Positions 1-21,700 of a stretch of 64,000 nucleotides of DNA are shown in pieces. Where the stretch lies: contig NC_091107.1 of assembly GCF_024713975.1 (NCBI RefSeq), positions 13,505,501-13,569,500 on the forward strand. Direction: 5' to 3'. The DNA is from Paralichthys olivaceus. Lineage: Eukaryota; Chordata; Actinopteri; Pleuronectiformes; Paralichthyidae. How positions within the stretch are numbered: position 1 is the stretch's first letter; the number at the start of each line of letters is the position of its first letter. Under the pieces are notes generated by a model. It saw nothing but the letters and a program-made list of their open reading frames with translations. It did no database searches and was not told where the DNA came from. The translations under genes and the position numbers were made by a program.

Positions 1-2490
1 GTCGTCTATTCGTCTCCCCTCAGGCAGAAAAGCTTCACTTTAAAACTCAGCTGTTGTCACATTCTGGAGCCTCTCCTTTGCATGTCAAGCATAACTCTAA
101 TTCACTCTGATCACTGGCTGCTCCACACCTCCCTCTGTGAGCTGCTGCTGCCCAGTGTGACGGAGGGGGAGAGTGTGTCGGTGCGGGGGGGTAGTCTATC
201 AGGATGGGGGCAGATGGGACGCGAAGCAGATTTGGGTACCTGGCTCTCAGTCAGGCGCTGTGTCACGTAGAGCCTCGTGTCATAAGTGAACATGTGCTCA
301 GCGACTTCACAAATCTGGTGCTTTGTTAGAATCAGAGGCAATTTTATGTCTTGGATATGGACATCTTGTTATGTCATCATGTATTATTTGGTCACACAGA
401 CAGTCAACCTGTCTATCACCAACCAAGAGCAAACATTTACATTCTCTGTTTTCTGTGCTCTGCTATTTGATGTATTCATCATGTATTTTAATGTTTTGCT
501 TTCTTGTGGCCGATACTGTGTGTCTGTGTTGCTAGCGAGTTTTTTTTTTTTTTTTTGCCTAGCTGCAAAACTAATTTCGGGGACAATAAAGTTGAAGTTC
601 ACATGCTTGAACTCGGCTGTAAGGGTTTTTCCTACATGACATCAGACTGAATTCATTTGATGTCATCTGTGTTATTGTCTACTCATGTTTCACTTACATT
701 GTGCCAATTAAAACAATGAATATGGAGATACCCATCCATTTAATCCTTAATGTCATACAAATAATCCCACATAAAGGTTTATTCCATATGTTGCACTTAT
801 TTTCATGTCACTGTAATATATATCTTAAAAAACAGGCAACAGTACATAGTGCACTGTATCATAACACTGGAATGTTATTTAAACAACATGAGTAGAACAA
901 ATCATTTTAAATGTCCTGTATGTAGGATTAAGGGGGAATTGAATCTAATATTCTTAATTAGAATAACCTGAGACTAAGAATCATTGTGCTTTTGATTTGT
1001 TAGAATGAGCCTTTATGTCTACGGGCACAGGTCGTCTTCTACACACTGAAAATGTGTCACCATTTAAGATCTGTCAGATGCATGGTCCACATTTACACAC
1101 ATTTTTTGCCTTTCAAACCTTTTTTACAACTTTTAATGATGTAATATAAAGAAAGATGTTCCCTCTGGCACTTCACATAAGTATGTCGGTGAATAAAAGT
1201 CCCAGTGCTGATATTTTTCAAGATGAGCAAACAGACATCGCCTCAACATGCTTTCACACATCATCTGAAACAAATGTTTGGATATTAGGAAAAGCAGCTT
1301 TGCTTTCATGATGACTGGCTGTTAATGCTGTTCTTTTAGTCTTTAATGTGCTGAATATAAAGCTCAGGTGTTCTGTGCTGCCTGTAGTGTAGGTCAAGGT
1401 TCGAGTCAGGTCACCCAGGGTTTCCAGGGCAAGAGGGATATGATAAATAATGTACAGTTACAGTTATTGATTCAATTTAAACTTAAAAAATATCAAAGAT
1501 TATATACTGTGGATCAAATCAGATAACATAAGGCATTTCTATATGTCAAAATAATATTTTTTTAATGCAATTTCTGCTGGTCAACAACAAAACTACATTT
1601 GGCATTCAACCATGTGCATACTGTCATTCCCATTGATAGTTTGTTCTTTACAAATCTGAAATTTAGAAACGTATCCAGTGTCATAGTGCACATTTAGATA
1701 AGCTGTCTCTGGATCAGCAAACCAGCACACACAGCAAAGTACAGTGACAGTTTCAGAGAGAGTGCTGTGCTGTGCTGTATCCGCCGATGTGACAAGTCTA
1801 GGTGGACTGCAGGATAAGCATAAGTGGTTCACAGCTGGTGTGAGGGGGAAACACGAGAGAGGGGTGGAAAGGGCCGGCCGGTGAAGGGAGGGGAGGGGAG
1901 AGAATGGCAATAGTGAGGGGGTTGGGGGGGTCTGTGGCCATGACGACCGATGGAGGAGGAAGTAAACAGATGTCCACAAGCTGGCAGACAGGCCCTGAGT
2001 GGTCGAGCCACAGAGAGACAGGTGGACATTCAGGAGACACAGTGGGACTGCAGAGACTGTGAAGCCAAGCAGGGCTCTGAGTGTTCAACGCAAACACTGG
2101 AGGCTCTCATAAATAAATCTGTCATTGTATAATTTAGTGAACATAAACAAAGCCCTTATTTGGTGTTTTTAAGACGTGTGGTCATCACTGTGCCGTGAAT
2201 CAAAGATTTGTTCGTTGTTCCTTTGACATATTAACACAGCTTATTAAGTAAAATGTTTTCTGAGGTCTATCACCAGACTCTCTCTCTCCTGACTTGACTG
2301 TTGGATGAGATTTATCCTCCAAATACTCAAAAAGCTCTCCTGATGGGCCTGAACTGGCAAAAAAACAGATACTTTTGGGATTGGCTGCATGAGCTTATCT
2401 CAGTCGTACACTGTGAGAAACTGCCACCAAATAACATAAATGGGAGGATTGGGGTCTTTTTTTTAATTAACAGCATTTGTATTTATAAAT

Positions 2491-2535
2491 TCTCTCTCTC
2501 TCTCTGTCTCTCTGTCTCTCTGTCTCTCGCTCTGT
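2491..2535. repeat. TC-rich microsatellite
   Basis: Imperfect run of CT dinucleotides interrupted by TG steps. Simple sequence repeat, no gene context. Confidence 0.9.
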
Positions 2536-2751
2536 TTTGGTGCTTTATATTCCTGTGCTTGACTTGGCTGGATTTAACAATTGCATGTGCATATTCCTAC
2601 ATTTATCTTGTGTCTTGGACATAGAACAAACTTTTCTAGATCATTTCTATCTTTCCCCTCACATGTGTGTGTCTGTGGGTATGAGTGTGTCTGTCTGAGA
2701 TTAGATTGGGCTCTGGGCTTTGACATCTGTGTGTTCTCATATTATTAGATC

Positions 2752-3068
2752 TTAAAGGTTCAGTGTGTAGAATTTAGTGACATCTAGTGGTGAAGTTGCA
2801 TGTTGCAGCTGAATAAAAGAAAAATGTGGTAGACTTTAGTTGTCATAAAAACTCAAAAGGTGTTTAGATTGTCCTGTTTGGACGACTGTAAAAAACATGG
2901 CGGACTCTGAAGAAAGGACCTGCTCCCCATGTAAATATAAAGTATTTAAATAAGAAGGGTATATTCTAGGGTAAAGAAAACAACAAATCGTTCAATTTAG
3001 ATGAAATTATTTTCTATTTATATTTGCCAATACATCCCCTTCACATAAATGGTTTCACACTGGATAAC
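2752..3068 (+). mobile_element. TTAA-flanked miniature element, family A copy 1
   Basis: Begins TTAA then AGGTTCAGTGTGTAGAATTT and ends in a decayed inverted copy (CACACTGGAT). The interior carries the landmarks shared with the copies at 4552 and 9431: TGCATGTTGCAGCTGAATA, AAAACTCAAAAGGTGTTTAG and AAACATGGCGG. There is no coding capacity. It is non-autonomous; the TTAA target suggests piggyBac-type mobilisation (inference). Confidence 0.75.
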
Positions 3069-4551
3069 ATGAAAAATACATTAAGTGTTGTCCAACTATT
3101 GAGAAAGTCCTGTATAAAATTCTCAGCCAGCTGATGATGATCCCCTAACGTCTCAGGCTAACACAGCATTTTTGTCATCTTCACTCTAAATGCCGTCTCT
3201 TCCACTTTGATGTAAGTTGAAATCATGACGTGATGTGACAGTGAAGATGATGCAGAGAGAAAACCTTCATCACAGCAGTCAAGGCTTATCTGTCACTCAG
3301 GTTCTTCTGACACGCTTCAGCGTTTTGTGGAGTCAGTGCAGCAGCAGTGGTCTCAGGACGAAACTTTACCACTGGAGAGCCATCGCTTTAAAATCCCCTG
3401 GCAAGCTGGTAAATCTGAGTGCAGGAAATGAAGGAGACATGGAGTCGCCTCCCTCAGTACCAACTGTCAACGTGACCTTCAGCAGGACACTTCAAACCCA
3501 GCTGCTCGCTTCACTTCTAAGAGACTATGAAATACTCAGTGAAGGGGGAAAAATGCAACGTTTGAAAGGCTCGAAGGTTCGACGATGTGACTTAACAGAC
3601 CTTATGTGCTCTGACGGCTGTGATGTTCAGGAGACAGCAGCATTAATGTGACGCCACCAGTGCCACATGTCATCAGAAGTGTGCTGCAAGGTTACACATG
3701 GAGGGACAGAGATGAGCTAAAGAAGCTGCACAGTCCCGAGTGAATGATTGGCTCAGTGTGTCTCTTAATGGGCCACTGGAGACAAGCTGAACATGAACAT
3801 CAATGAATGAATGGGTTAGTAAACTGGTTTGTGAATGAATGGATTAAACTGTGGGTTAACATGTCTGTCTGTCAACCTGTTAATCATGTTTTAAACGTAA
3901 TCGACTCTTATGACCTTGTGACCTCTATAGCGCCACCCTGAGGTTAGCATGCCTGGTTTTGAGTGAAATGTCTCAATAACTGTTTGAAACTTTTTTATGT
4001 ACATTCATTTCACACTCAGGATGAACTTCAATAACTTTGGGAATCCTTGACCTTTTCACAACTACTCTGATATCTCACTTCACTAAAAAGTAATGGAGCA
4101 GATAAAGTTGGGCTGCTACAACTACTATATATTCTAACTATAGTAAAACATCATTATGTATTTTTTGTGGATAATATTTATGGGTTGAATCTGAATGGAA
4201 AATGGCAGAAAAGGTACAAGTACAAGTTCCTCAAAATTGTTACTTTTCCCTACTGACTACTCATAATCACCATTTAGAATTTGCAATTCCCATCAATCTG
4301 TAAAATGTGTTTTGAAAAAAGGTTAGCGTGTGAAGATTATATGGTAAGATGGTACATGGTGCACATGTTACACCTCATAAACATCAATAGTTTACCATTT
4401 TCCTTGTGTTAGCCTAGCATGCTGATGTTAACATTCAGCTAAAATCACTGCTGTGCTTTGAAATAAAAAGTGTGGCTGTGCACCTGAATAACTAATCACA
4501 TATTGTATTATTTATGTATTATTTTTCCAACCACAAACTATATATATTACT

Positions 4552-4922
4552 TTAAAGGTACATTGTGTAGAATGTTGTGATATCTAGTGTTGAAATTGCA
4601 TGTTGCAGCTAATACCCCTCACCTCACCCTCTCCTTCCAAACATGAAAAAGAAACTGTGGTAGCCTTTAATTGTCATAAAAACTCAAAAGGTGTTTAGTT
4701 TGTCCAATCTGGACTACTGTAAAAAACATGGCGGCCTCCGTAGAGAGGACCCCCTCAAAGTAAATATAAAGTATTTAAATATAAAGGTTGTTTTCTGGGG
4801 TAAAGAAAACTACAATTCATACAATTTAGATGAAACGAACTAGTGAAAACATGGAGATTATTCTACATTAAATTTCTGCCAATAGTTTCCTTTCACCTAA
4901 ATCTTAAACACTGGACCTTTAA
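4552..4922 (+). mobile_element. TTAA-flanked miniature element, family A copy 2 (complete)
   Basis: Best complete copy. TTAA at 4552-4555 and again at 4919-4922 bound a 363-bp element. Its ends, AGGTACATTGTGTAG and the inverse of CACTGGACCT, are imperfect terminal inverted repeats. The interior matches the copies at 2752 and 9431. No open reading frame of note. Seen directly: inverted ends and flanking TTAA. Inferred: piggyBac-like non-autonomous element. Confidence 0.8.
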
Positions 4923-6075
4923 AAGAAAAGTAAGGATGTACTAAAATAATTAAGTGATGAAGTTAAATCACACAATACTGTGAAATTCAACTGAAGGAAT
5001 TAGACAGTGAGTAAATAATGCTGACTCATGTTAAAATGATGGAATGTCAGAGTCTGACCACAGCATGACTCATGATGGTGTGATGGCGTTGTTACGGTAA
5101 AGAGAGTGATGAGCGGGGCAGACCTCTGCAGTAATGGCGGCATCATTAAACAAGGCCTCATCAGTTACCATGGAAGCTTATTCATGGCCGGAAAAACCTT
5201 GAGAGGCTTATTCTGAGCCTAATCAGCTGCAGTCGCTCCACAGAGAGCACAATGAGCAGCAGAGGATCACGTCATAGTTTGTGAAGAAGCATTTTCAACC
5301 TTGGAGACGTTGAAACATTCCTCATTACCAATTCAGCTTCTGATGAATCACAGAGGTGTGACATCATCATGTATCATTTTACTTTACCGTCTTTATTATA
5401 CAGTGCAGTGTTGGCATGTGTGAGTCTGTATAAAATCCCCTGTATATCTAAAACATGGTGGATGGAGTATAACAGGTTTGTAGGTGGGCAACTCATGTTA
5501 GAATTAGGGAGAGGGGATAGAAAAAAAAATCAAGATGACCTGGATTTCATATGCGCTCGTTCATATCGCCATGTGGGGAGTCACCATTGTGCCATCTCAA
5601 GTAGCTTTGTCTGCTCGGCAGATTTTCTAATGAGGGGGTTTTGGAGGAGGATGACAGAGCACTCTGGCTGTTCTGCTGGGGGAGGAGGTGCATCTAAAGG
5701 AAATGAAAAATGCTCTGTCCATGGATATGTCTGATACTAGACAACCCCCACCCTCTCCTCAGATGTCCCGCTGGCAGCTTGGTCGTACCATTAGGACGGA
5801 GAAGGGTGGCATTTAGTCTGAAACTCTCATTATGTCAGATACACTGAAAACCTCTAATCTAGGCACCAAATGATAGGGGTGGAATTAAACCAGGCTGGCC
5901 AAGAAAGCAGCAGAGATGGAATTTAAAGTCCTTGGATTGGTTTAGTTTGTCCATTAACACTTGAGTAAAGGCTGTGCTCAGAATATTCACTTGTAAGGAA
6001 TTACTTTAAGCAACAATCAGTCAATCGTTTTGCTATTTATCAATTGCAATGATATCACCTTCCCCTCTGCTTATA

Positions 6076-6315
6076 TTTACATGGACACCATAATTCCAAA
6101 ATCAATCCAATTAAAACAATAGTCCTCAGAATGAGAAATGATCAAATTAAGACATGTGGGGTATTCTGAGATTAGTCTCATTATGTCGACATGTATACGT
6201 CCCATTGGAGATTTCAAAGCATTTTGCGACATCGAACTTGTCCAACAGTTACCAACTGAATAGAATGTTTTACTTGTAACAAGGGTAATCTCTGGATTAC
6301 TGCTGTCCATTTAAA
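6076..6315. mobile_element. Short TIR element (MITE-like), family E
   Basis: The left end TTTACATGGACACCATAATT and the inverse of the right end, TTTAAATGGACAGCAGTAAT, form imperfect terminal inverted repeats around about 195 bases with no coding capacity. A decayed relative is visible near 58348-58445 (AAATTAAGACATGTG, then CAGACTAACCC). I cannot name the superfamily; no clear target duplication is seen. Confidence 0.6.
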
Positions 6316-7919
6316 CATAGTCATTGTCTCGCAGGTGTGACTTTCCCAGGAAAAACCTTCTCATGCACAAAAGTTTACTTTTTTCAAACATAAACAGGTA
6401 GGAAGGTTAGGTATTGTTAGTAGCTTCTTGTTGTATTTAATCATAAACATTTGAAGGTGTGGCCTGGTTGGTCATGTGATGAAACATTTAGGCCTCAAAA
6501 GAACCATCATCGAACATTAGTGGTTTCCACATCCAGCCGATTATTCGGATTCGCTCTTGTCATTATTTGGTTCGTTGGAAATATTTCACAAGACGTGTGG
6601 TGTGAATGAAGACTACTGTCGTCAAATCTAGTCTAATTTCATACTTGTCATTTCATTTGGTGGCTTTATCAGGTGTCACATTTTTCTGTGGCTGTTTATT
6701 GGAGATATTAAACCCAAAGTATGCCTGAGCACGGATTAAAGGGTTGTTTCCTAAAGGAGGTACAAATATCGGTGAACACGGCCTACACACATGCCAAGCT
6801 GTGTGAAGAAGCCAAAACTGGATTACTGTAACAGCAAGACCAAAAAGCTAATCAGCGGTTTTACTGTTAAAATGTCACAACAATTTTCAGCCAGCAACTG
6901 GATTTTTCACGTTTGATCCTGCTACACCTCATATCCACTGAAAATACTGTATATGAGTGAATAGAAATAGTGTTTTAAATGGATACCAGTAACCATGATG
7001 TCACATGAGGGCCATCTGCTGGATCATTACCACATTACAACATATAACCCAACCCTCAGTATTTAGTGGATGACACACCACTTCATGTCGAAATCAAAAT
7101 CTGGACTGTCACTTCAACCCCATAATGCATTGTTGTCTAAATAGATATAAAATATGTTGCAGTGTGTATCAAAACCTCTTTTGAATGTACACATGGTGTC
7201 AATTTACCAAATTATGGAAACTTTGTGGGTTACTTTGGGTTTTAGACAAGAAGTAAAGTACATAAAACGTAATTTTATGATTTGTTTGGAGTTTGTCCTT
7301 TATGCTCACTTTATATAAACTTTATATTCTGTGCTACTTTGAATGCATAATCTGTCTGGTGTGATTTAAAGCTATTGTTGTCTTACTTTATACTGTGAAT
7401 GACCTTGTCCTAAATGTTATTGTGTGGGGGAAACACTATTGAATTTATGACTCCTTATTTTAAATGAATTTACTTGCTGACTATAAAAACATGCAAGTAC
7501 TGTCTAAAAGGTAGAGCTGTCCTAACTGGGCTTTCAAAATAAAAGCCCCAAACCTGAAAGGACTGCTCCCCTTCGCTGTTGCATGTTTATGTCCAGTTTT
7601 CCAAAGGTTTTTGTTGTCCACTAAAAGACTTTCACATGTTTTAATTTAATCTTAAATCCTCTGTGATATATATTAATTTATATCCAGTTTGTGCTTCATT
7701 AATTTTAACTGTTGTTTTGTTGGCCTTGCTTTCGTTTCTATGTTGGATTTGCACAATTGCAAATTCACAGGCTTGCATATTATCATGATTTAATATTAAT
7801 AAATATCAAACTGCATGATAATAAGTAAAGAATAAGAAGATAATGCATTATTGCTGATTAAATATTACATGCAAAATCATAAAAGTGCAGTTTATTTTAT
7901 TATGGAAGAGGAATGAGTA

Positions 7920-15822
<7,903 letters not shown>

Positions 15823-17814
15823 GTCCCTCAGCAACCACCTCCCCCACCCGCACCCTGCTTCTGGAAATACACACACATAAACACACACACAGACGCCCAT
15901 ACAGGCTGCGTGCTACTTTTGTCCACCCTGCAACACGGCCGATGTGTATGCAAGCACAGACCCTGTTTCTATCTTTCTCTCGCCGTCTTGCTCTCTCTGT
16001 TATTTTTAGACAGGTCGTGAAGGCCTAAATTAGGCCAGGGGCTGTTTGAATAGGGCCTTCACACCCCCACCCACCCCTCTCCACATGCAGCCAGCAGGTC
16101 CCTCAGCCCTGCCGGTGTCAACAGTGAGGTGCAAAAGCACAGAGAGCTTTCTGGACAGGCCGCGAGCCTCCGATGCTGGACGTTTCCACTGCACGTTGGC
16201 CCGGATCGCTCTATTGTCAGAGGAACAGGACGGTAGATTCTCCGTGCACATGTGATTGTGCAGTGGCTGGACATTTAAAGGGACTGACGCACACCACAAT
16301 GCCTTTTTTTATTCTTTTTTGTAGCATTTCACAAGGAGAAGCTTGTTGTTCATGTATTATAGCATCATATCCCACTTTATAAACCCAAACTTGTCCCTTC
16401 ATGTGTTCTATGGCTCAAACATACCCAGCAAAGTGAAGCCATCTTCTATTAGAAGTGTAGATTAGTCACCTGGAGCGATCAAGTGTTTGTCTGAAAGGAA
16501 TACGTGTAAATGTGTACAGAGTATTTCTACATGAAGAAGAATACACAGCTGTAGTTTTCGGGATTGTTAGAAAGTGTAAATTATTGTTAAAAAAATCATG
16601 TTGCATTCTGACACGGGTGCTTCACAATTTCACCTTTGACAGAAGTTTTAGAGGGACGCCTCCTTCTGGGCCGAATGGCAATAAGAGAAAGAAACTGACG
16701 AATATTTTCATTCCTCAGAGGAGGCTGCACCAGGCTGTGTGGTGTGTGAAAATATAATGCATTGGTTGAAAGATAATCAGCAACATAAAAAAGTTTATTG
16801 CTACAACCACAAGGCACATTTTGCAATTAAATTAGACAACCGTCTGAGAGTTGGCGTATCCATGTCATGTAATTAACTGAGATATTTTAACTACATTGTC
16901 ATATTATTTTCTTGTCAAGGATAAATGTGCTTGAAGGGTTACATTTATGATTGTGTTTATTAAACATTACAATCGGAAAAAAGATTAGAGTCATTTTTGA
17001 AAAAAATGAAAGGATATTACAGGTTGCAGATCAAACGTTGATGAAAAGCTGTTCATTTATAAGTGTGTTTATGAAAGGAATGTTAAAACAAATCTATATT
17101 ATTTCCCTGGGAGTTTAAAACAGAAGTTGCTGCCACACGTGAGCAGCCTGGTGTGAAGTCTCACTGTTCACACTTGTTTTTAACTCCACAGAGTTCAAAC
17201 TGCAACAGCTGCTCAAAGGATCTTTCTAAAGGGATGAACAGTTTCCGCTGCCGCAACAGTGTGAACGCTCCAGCTGTGAAGCTTCAAGAAAACAAGTATG
17301 ACACAAAATCATGATGTTAACCTGATGCTTGGCTTTTGTGAGTAAAGTTTTGTTTGAATGTGTGAGGTGCCAGCTCAGTGGTTGTCTTATAATAGCAGTG
17401 ACCTCTCTGGAATCTTTGAAATGTAACTTACCAGTCAAAGGTGGCATCGTGGTTAAATGACATTGTGGCAGAGAGATCGCACACACAACACGGTGTGTGT
17501 GTGTGTGTGAGAAGCTTTACACAGATATAGATCTTTTTTTTTCTCGTCCCAGGTCTTGCGCATGCACAGCATGTTGTCTTTAGTTAAACATTAGAAAGCA
17601 AAGTGAAATATTCAGTATGACAGTGGTCAGAGGACAGAGGACTTGGCTGTTTAAACAAGTGGAACATTGACTCACAACCACTTATTCTAAGACTCAGGAC
17701 ACACACAAACACACAATATATCTACCTTGTTACAGTACCTCAGTAAAATGTGTTATGGTTTCATCTGCATTTATTTGTTAGTTAACCGGATTATGTAAAA
17801 GCTGCCCAACCAAT

Positions 17815-17995
17815 ATCCATTTTGTGGAGGGAGAAAGAATCCGTTAAATATTTGTGTGGCATTTTCCTTGATTTTTCAGACAATATTTCATGGATCTTGG
17901 TAAAAAATATTAAGGCAGGTGCAGATCCAAATAAATATCTGGATGTAATGAGTTTAAATGTGGTTTCATAAGGGGAGTGCCGAAGGAAGTTTCTA
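17815..17995 (+). repeat. Dispersed repeat family B fragment
   Basis: Landmarks: GGTGCAGATCCAAATAAATA, then AATGTGGTTTCATAAGGGGA. Decayed upstream part. Confidence 0.6.
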
Positions 17996-20224
17996 GATTA
18001 CAAATCAGTGTCCCATGGTTATTTTTCTTTTCTTTTTATTTGGAAGGGAGAGGGTTTCAAATTATACACTTTCTAACTTTGGTGTGTTGTAAATGTCAAA
18101 GGTGAAAATGTCAGTGGGTGTTCATTCCCAGCCCTCCACCCACACACAGTAAATGCATCGCATGCCTCTGTTTTGCGTGGTTCACTTGTACGAGTGCCAC
18201 GTCCAACCACACCCACACAATTAAATCTTCCCCCACCCACTGATAATAACTCAACAGTGTTTGGTGCTGGGAGACTGAAGTTGAGATTCTCTGTCTCAAC
18301 AGTGAGGTGATATTCCAGCAAGAGGACATTCAGCCAAGAAATGCAGATGCAACATCAGCTGTAATGTGGTTTACATTGGTTTGTTTGTTTTAACTCGTTA
18401 TCTATGCTTTTATGAAAATAAAGACATGACAGAAACAGAGATAGAGAAAGATATTGCTTATTTTCAAATGTAGCGTTTACTTTAGTTTTAGTTAAGACAG
18501 ACAGGAGAAAAACAAGTAAGAATTTGTAATAGCCGTGTATTATTATATAAAACAAATCCTGTGTCACTGGGGCAGCTGAGGATAATTTCTGTCTCCCTGC
18601 AGCTGCTGCTACATTCTCTCATCTCTAAATACTTTGGTTACGACTGCAGCTTTTCCCACAGTTGCAGAGGAGTAGATCAAGTCATGTCAGCAAAGAAAAC
18701 CAAACCAAACCAAAACACATACTGTACATTTTACTCCAGTTGTCAGGACGGACAGACATTGTGAATCTCATGCAGTGGATAGTATCTGTAGTGGAGATGA
18801 TGCAGCCTCTGGAGCACAGCTGGCCCCCCGGTGCAGTAACCAGCCAGGCCCTGCTCACTTTCACTCTGCAGGGACAGATTCCAGTTACTGAGCCTGGGGG
18901 ACAGACACAAACATGGGCCCTGACAGCTCGTTGCCTGAGGAGGGAAATCATTGTTAAAGCGATATGATTATATTTAAGGAAAACCCGAGGGAAGTACGAT
19001 TGCAAACCTGAAGTAGTCCAGCTCTTCGTGTGATCCTCAGCAGCAGGGGGAGTCTTCTGTAGACAAGGGTCAACAGAGCAGTGAGGCAAATAAATGGACT
19101 GAAAAGTAACACCTGGGCTATACATTACCCTCCTACCAGTCCTCCATCAAGCTTGGCTCCGCCAAAATTACACATTAACCTCAGAAAAGGTTACTCACTC
19201 CTCCACTATCAGCTTGTGCTGCCCTGCAGTCTGCATGGTCCAGATAAACCCCAGGACTGTGCATGGAAAACCTGGCATGAACACGACACTGGAGTTGCAT
19301 GAAAAACACTTGAGTGCTTCCTCTTGTTAATCTATCATTCAGTCAGATGCACATCTTCCGTTATCTTAAGTTTTCTAATGCAGTTTCTCTCATTTATTAT
19401 CTCCTGATTATTTTTTTTTATCTCTGTTTATTATGTAGAGACAAATGAAGTCGACACATCTATCCATAGACACACGTGTCCACGTGGAGGGTATGGAGCT
19501 GGTGTGGGAAGCCGTCAGCTGCTGAGATGACCTTGAGGATGTCCGTGAATGTTGGATAAAACACAAACAGCGTTCAGCCTGGAGTCAGATGGTCACTTTC
19601 CCAACATGAAGGAGAGTATCACACAGTGAAAATATTTTATGTAATGTGTACGCATACTGCTAACTGATTAGTTTGGTGAAATCAATATGTTTTGTTTGGA
19701 GTCAAGAGAATAGTGTTTGTTAATCGAGAGCAAGGAATATATATGCACTGGATCATAGTGATTTATAAGACTAATGATTTAAGTTGACTGTGGTCTTCCT
19801 CAGGAAAATTACCCACACAAAATAACAGCAGTTCAGTAGATCATTCAAACTTCTATACAAACCACACACATGAACAGTAACAAAACTATTTCAGCTTTAT
19901 TTTATCCTTTGCAGATAAACCAGGTAGGATAAACAAAACTTTCTAACTTCACTCTGCACCACAGACTGTTTATAAAATGCTCTGTCATAGTAAATTAATA
20001 ATTAATATATAAATGAATAAAACCTGTTATGTTTTAATTATGGTTTTAATAATCCTGAAGCAGCTCTAGAGCATCTCCACAGTCCAAATAACCCATTTCA
20101 AACAGGCAGGTTTCTAACAGGCACTATAGTAAATGTGATCAGAGACTGTGTTTTCAACAAGATGACGAGTGGCATCATAGTAGGTTAAATGTGTGTGTCA
20201 GAACATCCTAATCAAAAGTTAAAT

Positions 20225-20400
20225 GAAAAATATCAGGTCGCCAGTCCATCACAGGGGGAACATCCAGCATGTCTCTTGACTGTGTGAGAAAACCCACATG
20301 CAGAGACAGAACATGCAAACTCAGACAGTTGCAGAAGGTCCTGGGATCCAAACCAACAACCTTCCTGCTGTGAGGCGACACAGGGCCACCATGATAGCAT
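20225..20400 (-). repeat. Teleost dispersed repeat, family G (SINE-like body)
   Basis: In reverse complement it reads CGCCTCACAGCAGGAAGGTT ... GTTTGCATGTTCTG ... GTGATGGACTGGCGACCTG, the body of an abundant fish repeat whose far end is at 13552 and 50718. Internally deleted and non-functional. Confidence 0.6.
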
Positions 20401-21540
20401 CAATTTCATTTGTGAATGTGATGGGTGCTGTGCATAATCTGAACACTAGAGAGCATCATGAGCATTAGAAAAAAAACAAAGTACTCTCCTAAATACAGAC
20501 CTAAAGTTCACACTCAACCAGTACACACTCAAGAGTCGGTTCTCAGTGGTAGATCAGGTTTTATTATCAAGTCGTCACCACAATGTTTTGCTTATTTGAA
20601 ATTATGAGAAGAGACAAGAAGTTCTATGAGTTCAGTTCATGTGATCAGTTTTAGCTGCAGTGTGCCCCCCTAATCCTGAATAATGATTTAATCTGAGGTA
20701 TAGGCCACCTCCTTCTTCTTCTTCCTCATAATGAAGAATTTGATATAAATGAAGCATCGCATTAGTTCATGCAGGACACGGAGTCATGTGCTCAGCTGCC
20801 ATCTACCGAGGTTATGGGTGCTCGTCAGCCACCCACCAATCACAGCCCATTCTCTCATCAAAGCGATCCCTCTGGTTTACCTTAGCACGCTGCTCGGCTC
20901 ATCCAGGGAACAGACGCAGAATGGAGCCTTCAGCGCCAATAACAACTGTGTCCCCATTTGCAACAAATGGGTAAATCATGACATAGTGTTTCTGACTGAA
21001 AAACACAATACCTTCAAATTAGATATGAGTCAAATTTGCCATACATTGAAACAGGGGAATTATATCAAAACCAACGCTTGTTTGAAATATTTTGAAATTA
21101 GGAAAATCTAATACCGACCACAAATTACATTGTACCTGTAAAACATTTGTAATTACAGTTTGGTTTCCCAGCACCCATCTAACAGAAATACCTTAAATGT
21201 CCCATTTTTCCCTCTTTCTTTCTCTGTTTGAAATAATGAGAGGAAGTGCACCATATACCCCAACATTTTATTAAACATTTTATTGCATAAAAGTTATAAT
21301 TTTGTAAAAAAAAATAATTCATAATAGGCTCACACATCAATATCATTCAAAACTCCTACATTCATAGAAATAACAGCAGGGAACCATAGATTAAATCATT
21401 TAACATGTTTTTTCAAGTTTTCTTTTAATGTTAAAAATAGACAGATCATCAGGTTCCTGGTGTAAATTACTATCATATGCTATGCTATGATAAAAACAAC
21501 ATCTTATGATATACTGACATCATTTAAAAGGCAAGGCAAG

Positions 21541-21700
21541 GCAAAAATGTGCTTTTTGAGGTCACAGTGATCTTTGACCACCAAAATCGTATCAGTTTAT
21601 CCATGAGTCGAACTGTAAGAAATGTCCGTAAGGTGTTTAATCTGAAAACATAATGCCTCTGCGCCGGCGACAGAGAGGGACCAGAGGCATTATGTTTTCA
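21541..21700. repeat. Dispersed repeat family D with terminal hairpin
   Basis: Contains TGAGGTCACAGTGATCTTTG and GACCACCAAAATCG, then a perfect 19-bp inverted repeat: arms 21643-21661 and 21682-21700, 20-nt loop. The arm is TGAAAACATAATGCCTCTG. This matches the style of a fish element that ends in a fold-back. It lies just downstream of, or within, the il13ra2 3' UTR. Confidence 0.6.

Noticed and set aside
3235-3651. 138-codon open frame on the + strand
   Set aside because: No recognisable domain, no splice partners, composition like the surrounding intergenic DNA.
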